Shown piece after piece: positions 19,188 to 27,551 of a DNA stretch of 27,551 nt (positions within the stretch are counted from its first letter, which is position 1; each line of letters opens with the position of its first letter). The stretch spans positions 202,445 to 229,995 of the forward strand of contig BJOX01000075.1 of assembly GCA_009731375.1 (NCBI GenBank), given 5' to 3'. Under the pieces are notes generated by a model, which was given only the letters and a program-made list of their open reading frames with translations, did not search any database and was not told the origin of the DNA. The DNA comes from Paulinella micropora (taxonomy: Eukaryota > Cercozoa > Imbricatea > Euglyphida). The translations under genes and the position numbers were made by a program.

Positions 19188-19434
19188 TGTAGGCATCACC
19201 CCCCGGATAGCCGGTAAAAAGTATCCTTTTTCTGGTGTCAGGTGCACCTAGTTTTTTCCCATTATTTTCAATATCGTTTGGCCGGATTTGACCTAATGCC
19301 ATTTTAACCTTGGTCTGTTGCCGTTTTCTTTTCGGCTTCACTGAGCTAATATAACGAGACATCATTCTCTTTTGGGGATTTGTGTCTGGTTGTATTACCG
19401 ACTTTTTATTGAGCTATCTTCGGGGATTGTAACA
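19188..19434 (+). repeat. 3' LTR
   Basis: 247-bp direct repeat of 9097-9343. The three differences from the 5' copy are A to C (AGCAGG/AGCCGG), T to G (TCTTGTG/TCTGGTG) and T to C (TTCTCAT/TTCCCAT). It is followed by the target duplication TGAT. Confidence 0.97.
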
Positions 19435-19438
19435 TGAT
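19435..19438. repeat. Target-site duplication, right copy
   Basis: TGAT immediately after the 3' LTR matches TGAT at 9093-9096 before the 5' LTR. Confidence 0.8.
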
Positions 19439-19582
19439 CAGTTGTTTATGTCATGTATTGCTTACTACGTGACTACTACAATGACTCGATTCAAGTTCAT
19501 AGCCAGTAATAAATAATTAAAGCGTCGGACAAGACGTTCTGATTCAGGACGCTAAGCCTCAGGTTTTTTAAAAAAAGCACTA

Positions 19583-19893
19583 TTACTAGGTACATTCAAG
19601 TGTCAAACTCAGCCATAGAATTTATATAAAGGGGCAGATTTCAGATAAGCGGCCAGATTTCAGATTAGTGGTCAGAATAATGTGTCAAATTAATGCAACT
19701 TAACGGCTATATCCGTCCGCAAAATCTGCATAATTTTTGCGAAATATTACCGTTAAATTGAACTAATTTGAATTCTGACCACTAACCTAAAATCTGATCG
19801 CTAATCTGAAAATTCTGATTCTTACTACGTGACTTGTGACAGTCTCAAATTCGCTGGCTGAGTTTGGCACTGTGACTTGAATGTACCCAGTAA
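19583..19893. mobile_element. Hairpin MITE with long terminal inverted repeats
   Basis: 311 bp that folds on itself over nearly its whole length. The left end TTACTAGGTACATTCAAGT mirrors the right end (reverse complement TTACTGGGTACATTCAAGT). Internal arms also match, for example CAGATTTCAGATTAGTGGTC on the left against GACCACTAACCTAAAATCTG on the right. TA flanks both ends (19581-19582 and 19894-19895), as in the TA duplication of Tc1/mariner-type insertions. It has no coding capacity, so it is a non-autonomous foldback/MITE element. The superfamily is inferred from the TA alone. Confidence 0.8.
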
Positions 19894-19895
19894 TA

Positions 19896-21011
19896 TGACT
19901 CCGGGCGTGTGGCGGGCGGCCGCTGAGACGTTAAGGAACTTGAATAGTAACAAAGCTTTAATGTGACGCGCCAAACCAACAAATGGCGCGCAGAACTATC
20001 AGTGTCACTGGCACGATATCACTGGCATTCAAGTAATGGCTCTAACTACACGGTTACACTGCATTTATACCGGGCCGGCACATGTAACTATTAATATTGA
20101 TTATTACTAGCAGCCTACGGTTCTGACATTTGAATATATAGTATTTACAGGCCCCTGCTATGGGGCCCGGTCCAAGCTTCCAAGCTCCCCGCCGGTGCCC
20201 CCCTATCATAATATCCTTTATCTTAATCACTGATAATATTAGTATACTGACATTAAAACCGGAAGTCACATGATTCTTCAAAACCGGAAATGTAATAAGT
20301 TAGGAATTCATCTTAAAATACATTTAATATTATTTACAAGGAATCACTTCCACGAGTGAATTCACGTAAAAACCAATAGCGAAAATAACGATGTAGTATA
20401 CCGTGGGTGCGGTTACAGAACTTGAGAAGACTCACCAGATGTAAGTGAGCCGGGAGAGCGAGGAAGATAGCAGCACCATAAATTGGTAGCTCGTACCTGG
20501 TACCGAAGAATGTGACTTTATTAAGTTGAATAATGACTATACAATGGTCCAACGGAAAAGGAGAACTATAAGGACGTTGATTGGTATAATGTGTGCAACC
20601 TGACTTCTAACGGAGTCTTCCGGCGAATCGCAGTGAAGGGTGAGGTAAGGTCAGTCACAGTGAGTGACCGGTTTACACAGACACTTTAATCCGAAGGCAT
20701 AAACCGTAGGCTCAGAACTGACTAGCTAGACAGCAAACTAGATAAAGTGCGTAGTTATGACTGTAACTGCTACTCAATGTTATGGTCCAGTACACAATGA
20801 CTAAAATTTTCCCTTCTCAATTCCAGTATATCTTGTACTTTCTTTGTATCTTTTTGGTAGACCTCTAATTTCTAAAGAATATGAGGAACAATTTAAGGTT
20901 TCGATGACACATCAGTTTGCGAGTAATTACAAAATAAAATTATTTTCTAGCTTCAGGTTTCCTTTTTTCCTAAGCCAAGTCTAAGAGTGCATCTCTACCT
21001 CAACATCGATT
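19896..21011. other. Unassigned sequence with repeat remnants
   Basis: No convincing gene. 20610-20671 resembles 8656-8715. AAAACCGGAAGT-like words recur near 20254 and 20281. Minus-strand open frames (20054-20281 and 20334-20552, 72-75 codons) are too short and unrecognised to call. This is probably decayed transposon sequence. Confidence 0.5.
20610..20671 (+). repeat. Second copy of the ACGGAGTCTTCCGGC repeat
   Basis: It shares ACGGAGTCTTCCGGC, a TAAGGTC/TTAGGTC segment and GTGAGTGACCGG with 8656-8715, in the same order and orientation, with indels between. The two copies lie on opposite sides of the complete retrotransposon. Confidence 0.55.
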
Positions 21012-21097
21012 GCTTGTCAATCCTACTCTCCACATAATTTAGCTTGTCAATCCTACTCTCTACATAATTTAACTTGTCAATCCTACTCTTCACATTA
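21012..21097. repeat. 30-bp tandem repeat, about 2.9 copies
   Basis: The unit begins GCTTGTCAATCCTACTCT and ends CATAATTTA. Copies start at 21012, 21042 and 21072, with one to three differences each. The third is incomplete. Confidence 0.9.
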
Positions 21098-21332
21098 GCA
21101 CATGATGCAATTTCAAGTGTATTTAAAATCCATACCAGAATACAAATGCAATTTTTGAGGAAGTTTTGGGGCGCACTCTGGATATACATATGCTATGACA
21201 AAAAATACACTGCAGCCTTGCATCGATGTTAACGTTATCATCTAAATCATTTTGAGTTCTTTTCTTGCTCGATGATTTCAAGTTCACCACCAGCGCAGTC
21301 TCGACTTTTTTTCAATTCCTTGTATTCGCTTT

Positions 21333-21671
21333 TCATCTATTTTTATTTTTCCTTGCTCGCAAGCGCGTCAAGGGAGGGCTCAAGGCCTCTTGGAAAGCAG
21401 GATCTAAGAATTCAGAAGCAACAACTTTGTCAGAACCTGAAGGAACGACCCTATCCACTCCTGCACTTCTTCTGCCAGCGAATTGTTCTAGCTTTTGACT
21501 ATCTAAGGCAGCTTGGTTACTGCTGCCTTTGACGCTACTCGCGTCTGGATAGTCAGCCGCAGGCGAAAACGCATTCTTGGGATCAGTGGATGCGTCTGTT
21601 GAAGTCTTTGGCGCGTGCAGCGATTTGAGTAAACGCACCCAAGCAGCTGAGAAAAACAAATACACATACAA
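21333..21671 (-). CDS. Hypothetical ORF
   Basis: 112 codons on the minus strand with a mixed composition, including [14 protein letters not shown], a Ser/Asp-rich middle, and [13 protein letters not shown] near the end. Unlike most frames in this window it is not derived from a simple repeat. However, plus-strand frames over the same DNA are open for 77 and 86 codons, no domain is recognised, and no splice context was established. It may be an exon or chance. Confidence 0.2.
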   Translation of the reverse strand: MYVYLFFSAAWVRLLKSLHAPKTSTDASTDPKNAFSPAADYPDASSVKGSSNQAALDSQKLEQFAGRRSAGVDRVVPSGSDKVVASEFLDPAFQEALSPPLTRLRARKNKNR

Positions 21672-21691
21672 GCAAAATCACATGCACTGGA

Positions 21692-21692
21692 T

Positions 21693-21727
<35 letters not shown>

Positions 21728-21865
21728 CATGTATATATATATATGTAAAATATATATATATATGCACACACATATATATATATACATATATGCATATATA
21801 TATGTATATATTGTATATATATGTATATGTATATATATATATGTATATATATTATATAATATACG

Positions 21866-21919
<54 letters not shown>

Positions 21920-21936
21920 CATATACATATACATAC

Positions 21937-21984
<48 letters not shown>

Positions 21985-22000
21985 GAGAGAGAGAGAGAGA
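21692..22000. repeat. (CA)n, (TA)n and (GA)n compound microsatellite
   Basis: CA units (about 21692-21710), then about 270 bp of TA with CATA and GTATA interruptions, then GA (21982-22000). Confidence 0.95.
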
Positions 22001-22257
22001 AGAGACAAGGAGGGAGGAGGGAGAGCATAATAAGTAAAGAGGAAGCAAGGCAGGGAAATAGAGTGAAATCAAACAGGAAGCAGAAGCAAATGATTGGGAA
22101 GGGGTTGTAAGTAAATAAAGAAAGAAAGAAAAGCGCAAAAAAGAATAAAGGAAATCGATGGATGCACAGAACAAAACATCATCAAGAACATAAATTTCTT
22201 GACGGGAGATGGATGAGAATGTACACGAAGGTTTTATTTGTTTGTTTGTTGCTTCTT
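22001..22257. other. Purine-rich unassigned sequence
   Basis: A/G-rich on the plus strand with AAAG words, and no feature recognised. Confidence 0.4.
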
Positions 22258-22262
22258 GTTGT

Positions 22263-22311
<49 letters not shown>

Positions 22312-22331
22312 CGTTGTTGTCGTTGTTGTAA
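22258..22331. repeat. (GTT)n microsatellite
   Basis: GTT units with two GTC interruptions near the right end. Confidence 0.95.
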
Positions 22332-22435
22332 TAAGGGATGACCCAAGAATCACGTGAAAGGTAAACATTGGGGAAAGTGACCGAGGATGGGAAAGAGGAC
22401 GGGCACAAAGAAAGGCGCGTAGACTGCGTCTGGAT

Positions 22436-22541
22436 TAACAACAAAAACAAGCAAACACACACAGACAAAAAGCAAAAAAGATAAAGAACATAAAACAAAC
22501 AAAAACAAACAAACAAACAAACAAACAAACAAACAAACAAA
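22436..22541. repeat. A-rich sequence with (AAAC)n array
   Basis: An A-rich lead-in followed by about eleven AAAC units (about 22498-22541). Confidence 0.9.
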
Positions 22542-23805
22542 CGAAAAGTGGTGTGTGTCAGGCATGGATATGTGTACGCTTGCATGTACATCTACTGAGC
22601 CGGTTGGGCGATGGATGGTCTGCTTTGTCTCTAATTTTGCATTTGGGATATATTCTTTTTGCCCTTTTCTGAGAAAGGAAAAACGCCCAAGGCGCGGACA
22701 GACACCTGGAACTACAGCAGAGGTGTATTGCGAAAGCGAGTAGATGTTACAATATGTTATGTAAATACGTAGGTTAATCCAGAGATAACAATCGTAAATA
22801 TTATTCCACATGCGTTGTTATGTGGCAGGCATAGATAGCGCTTGGTTTCTTACAGAGGTGCTCATCGGGAAAGTAGAGGAGGGGCAGCATGGAAGGATCG
22901 AAGAAAGCCTGACGCACAGACACGTGCAGCACTCAATCGCTCACACCTACACTGCGTATATGCGCAACACGTGCTGCTGTTGATTGCTGTTCGCATGCTC
23001 AAATAGGTTGGCATTCTGCAGCATATTCTGCAGCCTATTAATTTGGGTTGCTGCTGGTGCGTTGCAGCTAGGGTTGCTCATATTTCTGCTGATACTCCTG
23101 CAGCTGTTACTCTACCATCTCTTCTACTGATTAGAATGCTCCGTATTCTTTTTGCTGTTTTGGTTTTTGTCGTGATCATTGGTACTGTTTGCTTGTGTTT
23201 ACGGTTGTTGTTTTTGTTGTTTCTGTTGACTTGCTACCTTCTGTGCTGCGTCCACTGCATTTCTCGACGCCCGCATGGCTTCCCTCTCCTTTCCTTCTTC
23301 CATCAGCCGTGTTGCCTGCTCGGACACATACACAGGTATGGACTAGCGCAGCTCGCCGGGTTCTCACATCTTTTCTCTGATCAGTGTCTCCCGCTGCAGA
23401 AGCACGCATGGACACAGAAACGCCGATTGCTAGCTCCCCATCCTTCTTTTCTTCTTCAGTTCCTTCGCTACTATCATCTACTTCTCTCGTCTTATCTCTC
23501 CTCTTTCTTCTAGTGTTGTTTGTTTCTCTTTTATTCACTTCATTTCCTTCCTCCTTCTGTATATTCCCTTTTGGTTGCTTCTCCTTATCCTACTTCTGTA
23601 TTTAATTCTTCTACCTGTTCCCTCTCTTTTCCTCTAATCTTTCATCTTTCTATGATTTTCCTCTTTCCGAACACCTAACCCTCTCCTGCTTCATGCCTAC
23701 TTCAACTTCGATTTCGCTTTTCCTCCTCTCAATCTTTTCAGTCTGTGAGGCTGTGTTTTCCACCATTGTCTCAACGTATTGTGTGCCCTGCGGCTGCTCC
23801 TTTAC
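22542..23805. other. Non-repetitive sequence, no gene assigned
   Basis: About 1.26 kb of mostly non-repetitive DNA. A plus-strand frame (23043-23513) and an overlapping minus-strand frame (23176-23538, 120 codons, Lys/Glu/Thr-rich) are open. The plus strand is pyrimidine-rich here, which by itself yields hydrophobic frames forward and charged frames in reverse. No family recognised, no gene called. CTGCAGCATATTCTGCAG near 23016 is a short direct repeat. Confidence 0.4.
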
Positions 23806-23907
23806 CATAATAATAATAATAATAATAATAATTACAACAACAACAACAACAACAACAACAGCAGCAGCAACAACAACAACAACAATAATAACAACAACAA
23901 CAACAAC

Positions 23908-23959
<52 letters not shown>

Positions 23960-24007
23960 GTGCTTCTCTGTCAATGGCTGATGCATTTCTGCACATGCGC
24001 CTCCATC
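23806..24007 (-). mobile_element. SINE copy A, truncated by gap
   Basis: AAT/AAC array (23806-23958; the tail when read on the minus strand) followed by the conserved body from AGTGCTTCTCTGTCAATGGC to GCCTCCATC, where the gap begins. It has the same tail-body junction as copies B, C and D. Confidence 0.75.
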
Positions 24008-24541
24008 NNNNNNNNNNNNNNNNNNNNNNNNNNNNNNNNNNNNNNNNNNNNNNNNNNNNNNNNNNNNNNNNNNNNNNNNNNNNNNNNNNNNNNNNNNNNN
24101 NNNNNNNNNNNNNNNNNNNNNNNNNNNNNNNNNNNNNNNNNNNNNNNNNNNNNNNNNNNNNNNNNNNNNNNNNNNNNNNNNNNNNNNNNNNNNNNNNNNN
24201 NNNNNNNNNNNNNNNNNNNNNNNNNNNNNNNNNNNNNNNNNNNNNNNNNNNNNNNNNNNNNNNNNNNNNNNNNNNNNNNNNNNNNNNNNNNNNNNNNNNN
24301 NNNNNNNNNNNNNNNNNNNNNNNNNNNNNNNNNNNNNNNNNNNNNNNNNNNNNNNNNNNNNNNNNNNNNNNNNNNNNNNNNNNNNNNNNNNNNNNNNNNN
24401 NNNNNNNNNNNNNNNNNNNNNNNNNNNNNNNNNNNNNNNNNNNNNNNNNNNNNNNNNNNNNNNNNNNNNNNNNNNNNNNNNNNNNNNNNNNNNNNNNNNN
24501 NNNNNNNNNNNNNNNNNNNNNNNNNNNNNNNNNNNNNNNNN
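24008..24541. other. Assembly gap (534 N)
   Basis: N run within the SINE cluster; it begins inside copy A. Confidence 0.99.
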
Positions 24542-24586
24542 TATACCAATCAGCCCATGGAAAGGACCGATGGCCTATGTACTCCC

Positions 24587-24642
<56 letters not shown>

Positions 24643-24764
24643 GTGATAATAGTGCTTCTCTGTCAATGGCTGATGCATTTCTGCACATGCGCCTCCATCG
24701 TCTCACCCGTGAGGGGAGTACGAAGAATTGACGATAGGCTCTAATGACACCCCCGCAAGGGCAG
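24587..24764 (-). mobile_element. SINE copy B, truncated by a 10-N gap
   Basis: AAT tail at about 24587-24650, then the body 24651-24764, nearly identical to copy D over the shared part, through GACACCCCCGCAAGGGCAG. The tRNA-like head is missing at the 10-N gap. The 45 bp before the tail (24542-24586) are unassigned. Confidence 0.8.
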
Positions 24765-24774
24765 NNNNNNNNNN

Positions 24775-24795
24775 AACAATAATAATAATAATAAC

Positions 24796-24847
<52 letters not shown>

Positions 24848-25091
24848 GTGCTTCTCTGTCAATGGCGGATGCAAATCTGCACATGTGCCTCCATCGTCTC
24901 AACCGCGAGGGGAGTACGAAGATTTGACCGATAGCTCTACTGACACCCCCGCAGGGCAGCTCCAAGCATTCAAGAAAAACAACACTTTCAAAGAAAACGT
25001 ACATTGACAATACTGGCACCGACGCGAATCGAACTGGCGACAGGTCCCAGGTGGCATTGACCTTAACTACTGGGCTATCGCGGTGCCACAC
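24775..25091 (-). mobile_element. Complete tRNA-derived SINE (copy C) with ATT tail
   Basis: Read on the minus strand: a 74-nt tRNA-like head (25087 to 25014), a body of about 165 nt, then an ATT tail (24846 to 24775). The head opens GGCACCG and closes CGGTGCC-A, a perfect 7-bp acceptor stem with discriminator base. It has an A-box-like TAGCCCAGTAGTTAAGG and a B-box-like GTTCGATTC at tRNA spacing. The order head, body and simple-repeat tail is the standard SINE plan: RNA polymerase III transcription from the head and mobilisation by a partner LINE. Three other copies in the same orientation adjoin it. Confidence 0.85.
25014..25087 (-). ncRNA. tRNA-like SINE head
   Basis: Acceptor stem 7/7 paired and internal promoter boxes present, but the T stem is mispaired and three extra bases separate the acceptor stem from the A box. 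This is a tRNA-derived promoter rather than a working tRNA gene; tRNA identity not assigned. Confidence 0.7.
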
Positions 25092-25092
25092 G

Positions 25093-25272
25093 AATAATAA
25101 TGATAATAATAATAATAGTGCTTCTCTGTCAATGGCTTATGCAAATCTGCACATGAGCCTCCATCGTCTCACCCGTGAGGGGAGTACGAAGAATTGACGA
25201 TAGGCTCTAATGACACCCCCGCAAGGGCAGTTCCAACACTTCCAGACGGACCGGTATGTTCAATGAAAATAC
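25093..25272 (-). mobile_element. SINE copy D, truncated by gap
   Basis: Short AAT/GAT tail (25093-25116), then the body from AGTGCTTCTCTGTCAATGGC to the gap. It extends past copy B through TTCCAACACTTCCAGACGGA. The matching stretch of copy C differs more than B and D differ from each other. Its tail begins within two bases of copy C's head, so the two are head-to-tail. Confidence 0.8.
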
Positions 25273-25677
25273 NNNNNNNNNNNNNNNNNNNNNNNNNNNN
25301 NNNNNNNNNNNNNNNNNNNNNNNNNNNNNNNNNNNNNNNNNNNNNNNNNNNNNNNNNNNNNNNNNNNNNNNNNNNNNNNNNNNNNNNNNNNNNNNNNNNN
25401 NNNNNNNNNNNNNNNNNNNNNNNNNNNNNNNNNNNNNNNNNNNNNNNNNNNNNNNNNNNNNNNNNNNNNNNNNNNNNNNNNNNNNNNNNNNNNNNNNNNN
25501 NNNNNNNNNNNNNNNNNNNNNNNNNNNNNNNNNNNNNNNNNNNNNNNNNNNNNNNNNNNNNNNNNNNNNNNNNNNNNNNNNNNNNNNNNNNNNNNNNNNN
25601 NNNNNNNNNNNNNNNNNNNNNNNNNNNNNNNNNNNNNNNNNNNNNNNNNNNNNNNNNNNNNNNNNNNNNNNNNNNNN
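25273..25677. other. Assembly gap (405 N)
   Basis: N run between SINE copy D and the first copy of the second retroposon family. Confidence 0.99.
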
Positions 25678-25799
25678 TACACCAAGCGCGGTTGCTAGAG
25701 CTGCCTCGAAACCCCACCCATAACAATCTGGTGTCTGCTGGGTCCTGGGCTATCAACCAGCATATGCGGAGTTTAAGATCTTTTACGCGCGCAACGACC

Positions 25800-25800
<1 letters not shown>
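25678..25800 (-). mobile_element. Second retroposon family, copy 1 (5' part)
   Basis: Matches 26075-26197 at roughly 80 per cent by eye, for example the shared CCCCACCCATAACAAT and GGAGTTTAAGATCTT. On the minus strand it contains TAGCCCAGG and, about 40 nt on, GGTTTCGAGGC, placed like tRNA A and B boxes, with GGTTG/CAACC flanks able to pair. A degenerate tRNA-derived head is possible but not certain. The rest is lost in the gap. Confidence 0.6.
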
Positions 25801-25854
<54 letters not shown>

Positions 25855-26197
25855 TACTTCCTCTAAGGCATACTGATGCAGCTGATGGCACGATCCGTTT
25901 CCGGACATGAGCCTCCATGCCCTTGTTCGAGGTGCTCCATCCCCACCTAGTCAGTCTCTCGACTGATTATAGGGGCCGCCGATGGAGCTCCTGAGGGCAA
26001 GACTACACTAAGCCGAGGTTATTCCGCAGTCCCAACAACCTCTTGCAAAACGTTGCCGCATGTGCAAGTGCGTACACCAAGCATGGTTGCTAGAACTACC
26101 TCAAAACCCCACCCATAACAATTCGGTATCCGCTGGGTCCACGGGCTATCAAACCGGCATAGCGGAGTTTAAGATCTTCGACAGGCGCCCAACGACC
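25801..26197 (-). mobile_element. Second retroposon family, copy 2, about 0.4 kb with ATT tail
   Basis: On the minus strand: a head region homologous to copy 1 (26197 to 26075), a body, then an ATT tail (25854 to 25801). The body carries ATGGAGGCTCATGTCC, close to ATGGAGGCACATGTGC in the tRNA-derived SINE copies, just before the tail-proximal segment. No ORF. It is a SINE or the 3' end of a LINE; the shared motif and tail type suggest both families use the same retrotransposition machinery. Confidence 0.6.
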
Positions 26198-26267
26198 CTC
26201 CTCCCCAGCATCATCCACCAAATGGTTTTGAGTTAGCATCACAGTTTAACGCCGTAAGGCCATTGGG

Positions 26268-26270
<3 letters not shown>
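26198..26270. other. Short unassigned sequence before an AAT array
   Basis: 73 bp ending GCCATTGGGCTG, directly followed by AAT units. Origin unknown. Confidence 0.3.
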
Positions 26271-26332
<62 letters not shown>

Positions 26333-26370
26333 TAATAATAATAATAATAACAATAATAACAATAATAATA
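26271..26370. repeat. (AAT)n microsatellite
   Basis: AAT units with GAT and CAAT variants near the right end, the same type as the SINE tails; no SINE body follows on the right. Confidence 0.95.
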
Positions 26371-26406
26371 AAACTGAGAAAGTGAGAGTGAGTCGGTGAG
26401 TGTCTG

Positions 26407-26478
<72 letters not shown>

Positions 26479-26561
26479 TGAGAGACAGAGAGAGACAGGG
26501 AGACAGAGAGACAGAGAGAGAAGGGAGGGAGGGAGAGGGAGGGAGGGAGAGACAGAGAGAC

Positions 26562-26594
<33 letters not shown>

Positions 26595-26615
26595 CACAGA
26601 GAGAGAGAGAGAGAG

Positions 26616-26650
<35 letters not shown>
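26371..26650. repeat. (GT)n and (GA)n array
   Basis: GT units (about 26409-26430), then about 220 bp of GA with CAGA and GGGA variants. Open frames across it are repeat artefacts. Confidence 0.95.
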
Positions 26651-26651
<1 letters not shown>

Positions 26652-26919
26652 CACGCGTACAATCACAGACTCTACATACTGATACCTGAGCCAGCTGATC
26701 TACTGCACTGGCAACGTGATCCTGCATACATACAAATGCACGCCAACTTATCGCCATACGTATATACATGTGTCCACAGGAGAGAGACAGAAAGGCAAAA
26801 GAGAGAGAACCATGTATTCCTTTTGCTCCTCAACCCCCTAACCCCCTAAGCTCCCTTGCTCACATGCACATGCTGCCTTAGGACCAGCCTGCTGCGTCTT
26901 AGAAAAGAGAAGTGGAGCG
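26651..26919. other. Unassigned unique sequence
   Basis: No ORF or RNA gene recognised. It contains a short GA patch (about 26780-26808) and two CCCCCTAA units near 26836. Confidence 0.4.
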
Positions 26920-26932
26920 TATGTGTGTGTGT

Positions 26933-26980
<48 letters not shown>

Positions 26981-27018
26981 CGTGAGTGTCTGTGTCTGTG
27001 TGTGTGTATGTGTGTGTG
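26920..27018. repeat. (GT)n, (GA)n, (GT)n compound microsatellite
   Basis: GT units, then GA (about 26957-26980), then GT again to about 27018. Confidence 0.9.
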
Positions 27019-27215
27019 GCGCTAAAAAATGAGAGATAGGGAGAGCAAATATATAGAGAGATCTCAATAAAGAAAGAATTGAAACAGGAAAGGGGGAAGA
27101 GGGGGAAGGGATAGGAGAGAGAAAAATAGTAGGCATGTTTTTACCCGCATGTGGTCAGCGACGGGCATTTGAGGCACCCCATCAAGCAGCTATAACATAT
27201 ACAACATTATAGTGA

Positions 27216-27217
<2 letters not shown>
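27019..27217. other. Unassigned purine-rich sequence
   Basis: A/G-rich, GGGAGA-type words, and no gene seen. Confidence 0.4.
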
Positions 27218-27293
<76 letters not shown>

Positions 27294-27298
27294 CACTA

Positions 27299-27359
<61 letters not shown>

Positions 27360-27361
27360 CG

Positions 27362-27404
<43 letters not shown>

Positions 27405-27442
27405 GACTACTACTACGACTACGACTATTACTACCACTACCA

Positions 27443-27539
<97 letters not shown>

Positions 27540-27551
27540 CACTACTACTAC
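27218..27551. repeat. (ACT)n microsatellite continuing past the window edge
   Basis: At least 333 bp of ACT/CTA units with scattered ACC, GCT and CGA variants, still running at the last base. The long minus-strand poly-Val frame is an artefact. Confidence 0.97.

Larger units (their letters stand above)
9097..19434 (+). mobile_element. Complete Ty3/gypsy-type LTR retrotransposon
   Basis: 10,338 bp bounded by 247-bp direct repeats that start TGTAGG and end GTAACA, with a TGAT target duplication outside. Internal order is primer-binding site, 0.74-kb leader, gag, RGG-rich ORF in the +1 frame, pol (protease, reverse transcriptase, RNase H, integrase), 0.75-kb 3' untranslated region, polypurine tract and LTR. 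The RT-RNase H-integrase order is that of Ty3/gypsy (Metaviridae-like) elements, not copia. The LTRs differ at three positions (1.2 per cent), and Gag and Pol have no internal disabling stops or frameshifts, so the insertion looks recent and possibly active. No envelope-like gene is recognised. Confidence 0.97.

Noticed and set aside
21012-21097. A CRISPR-like array
   Set aside because: The 30-bp units are contiguous with no spacers, in a eukaryotic context. It is a short tandem repeat.
23043-23538. Membrane protein (+) or charged protein (-) gene
   Set aside because: Both frames are explained by the pyrimidine-rich plus strand. No domain, splice context or start evidence supports either.
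25014-25087. A functional tRNA gene
   Set aside because: The acceptor stem is perfect, but the T stem is mispaired, spacing to the A box is irregular, and the sequence is joined to a repeated body and an ATT tail, as in a SINE.
26836-26851. Interstitial telomere repeat
   Set aside because: Only two CCCCCTAA units are present; too short to mean anything.

Overview
This is eukaryotic nuclear DNA, about 27.5 kb, broken by five assembly gaps (3162-4076, 7361-8058, 24008-24541, 24765-24774, 25273-25677). It is extremely rich in microsatellites. It contains one recognisable host gene, a spliced homologue of Enhancer of rudimentary (ERH). The ERH protein is too diverged from the near-invariant metazoan form to be animal. 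Several positions (for example the MDGIC and FQHLK stretches) read more like plant or protist ERH. With GT-AG introns, moderate GC outside the repeats and heavy simple repeats, I favour a repeat-rich protist, perhaps a coccidian or other alveolate. That is inference only.

Layout. 1-2310: an unassigned 0.2-kb sequence running into a GATA array, then a 1.9-kb TATG-type satellite with an internal duplication of about 0.66 kb. 2311-4812: mostly unassigned sequence, GT/GA/CA arrays, a gap and a 112-nt A run, with one weak exon candidate. 4813-8193: ERH, three visible coding exons on the + strand whose two introns are almost entirely CT, CTT, TATG, TATC and CT arrays; the exon carrying the start codon is not identified. 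8194-9096: downstream flank with an old gag-like ORF. 9097-19434: a complete Ty3/gypsy-type LTR retrotransposon with 247-bp LTRs differing at 3 positions, a target duplication, a Gag ORF, a short RGG-rich ORF in the +1 frame and a 1915-codon Pol (protease-RT-RNase H-integrase-GPY/F plus a long unassigned tail). 19435-21100: flank with a 311-bp hairpin MITE and a 30-bp tandem repeat. 21100-23800: unassigned sequence and TA, GTT and AAAC arrays. 23806-26370: at least four same-orientation copies of a SINE with AAT/ATT tails, one complete with a tRNA-like head, followed by two copies of a second short retroposon sharing a central motif. 26371-27551: GA, GT and ACT arrays.

The most interesting system is the retrotransposon's expression layout. 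Gag ends in frame 0. An RGG-rich ORF overlaps it in the +1 frame, and that same frame continues into Pol, interrupted by a single UGA. A candidate 93-nt (multiple-of-three) intron with good GT and AG signals would remove exactly that UGA and fuse the RGG segment to Pol. Readthrough of UGA-C is the alternative. The Gag zinc finger is CCCH rather than the usual CCHC knuckle, and the protease has Asp-Thr-Met where Asp-Thr/Ser-Gly is expected.
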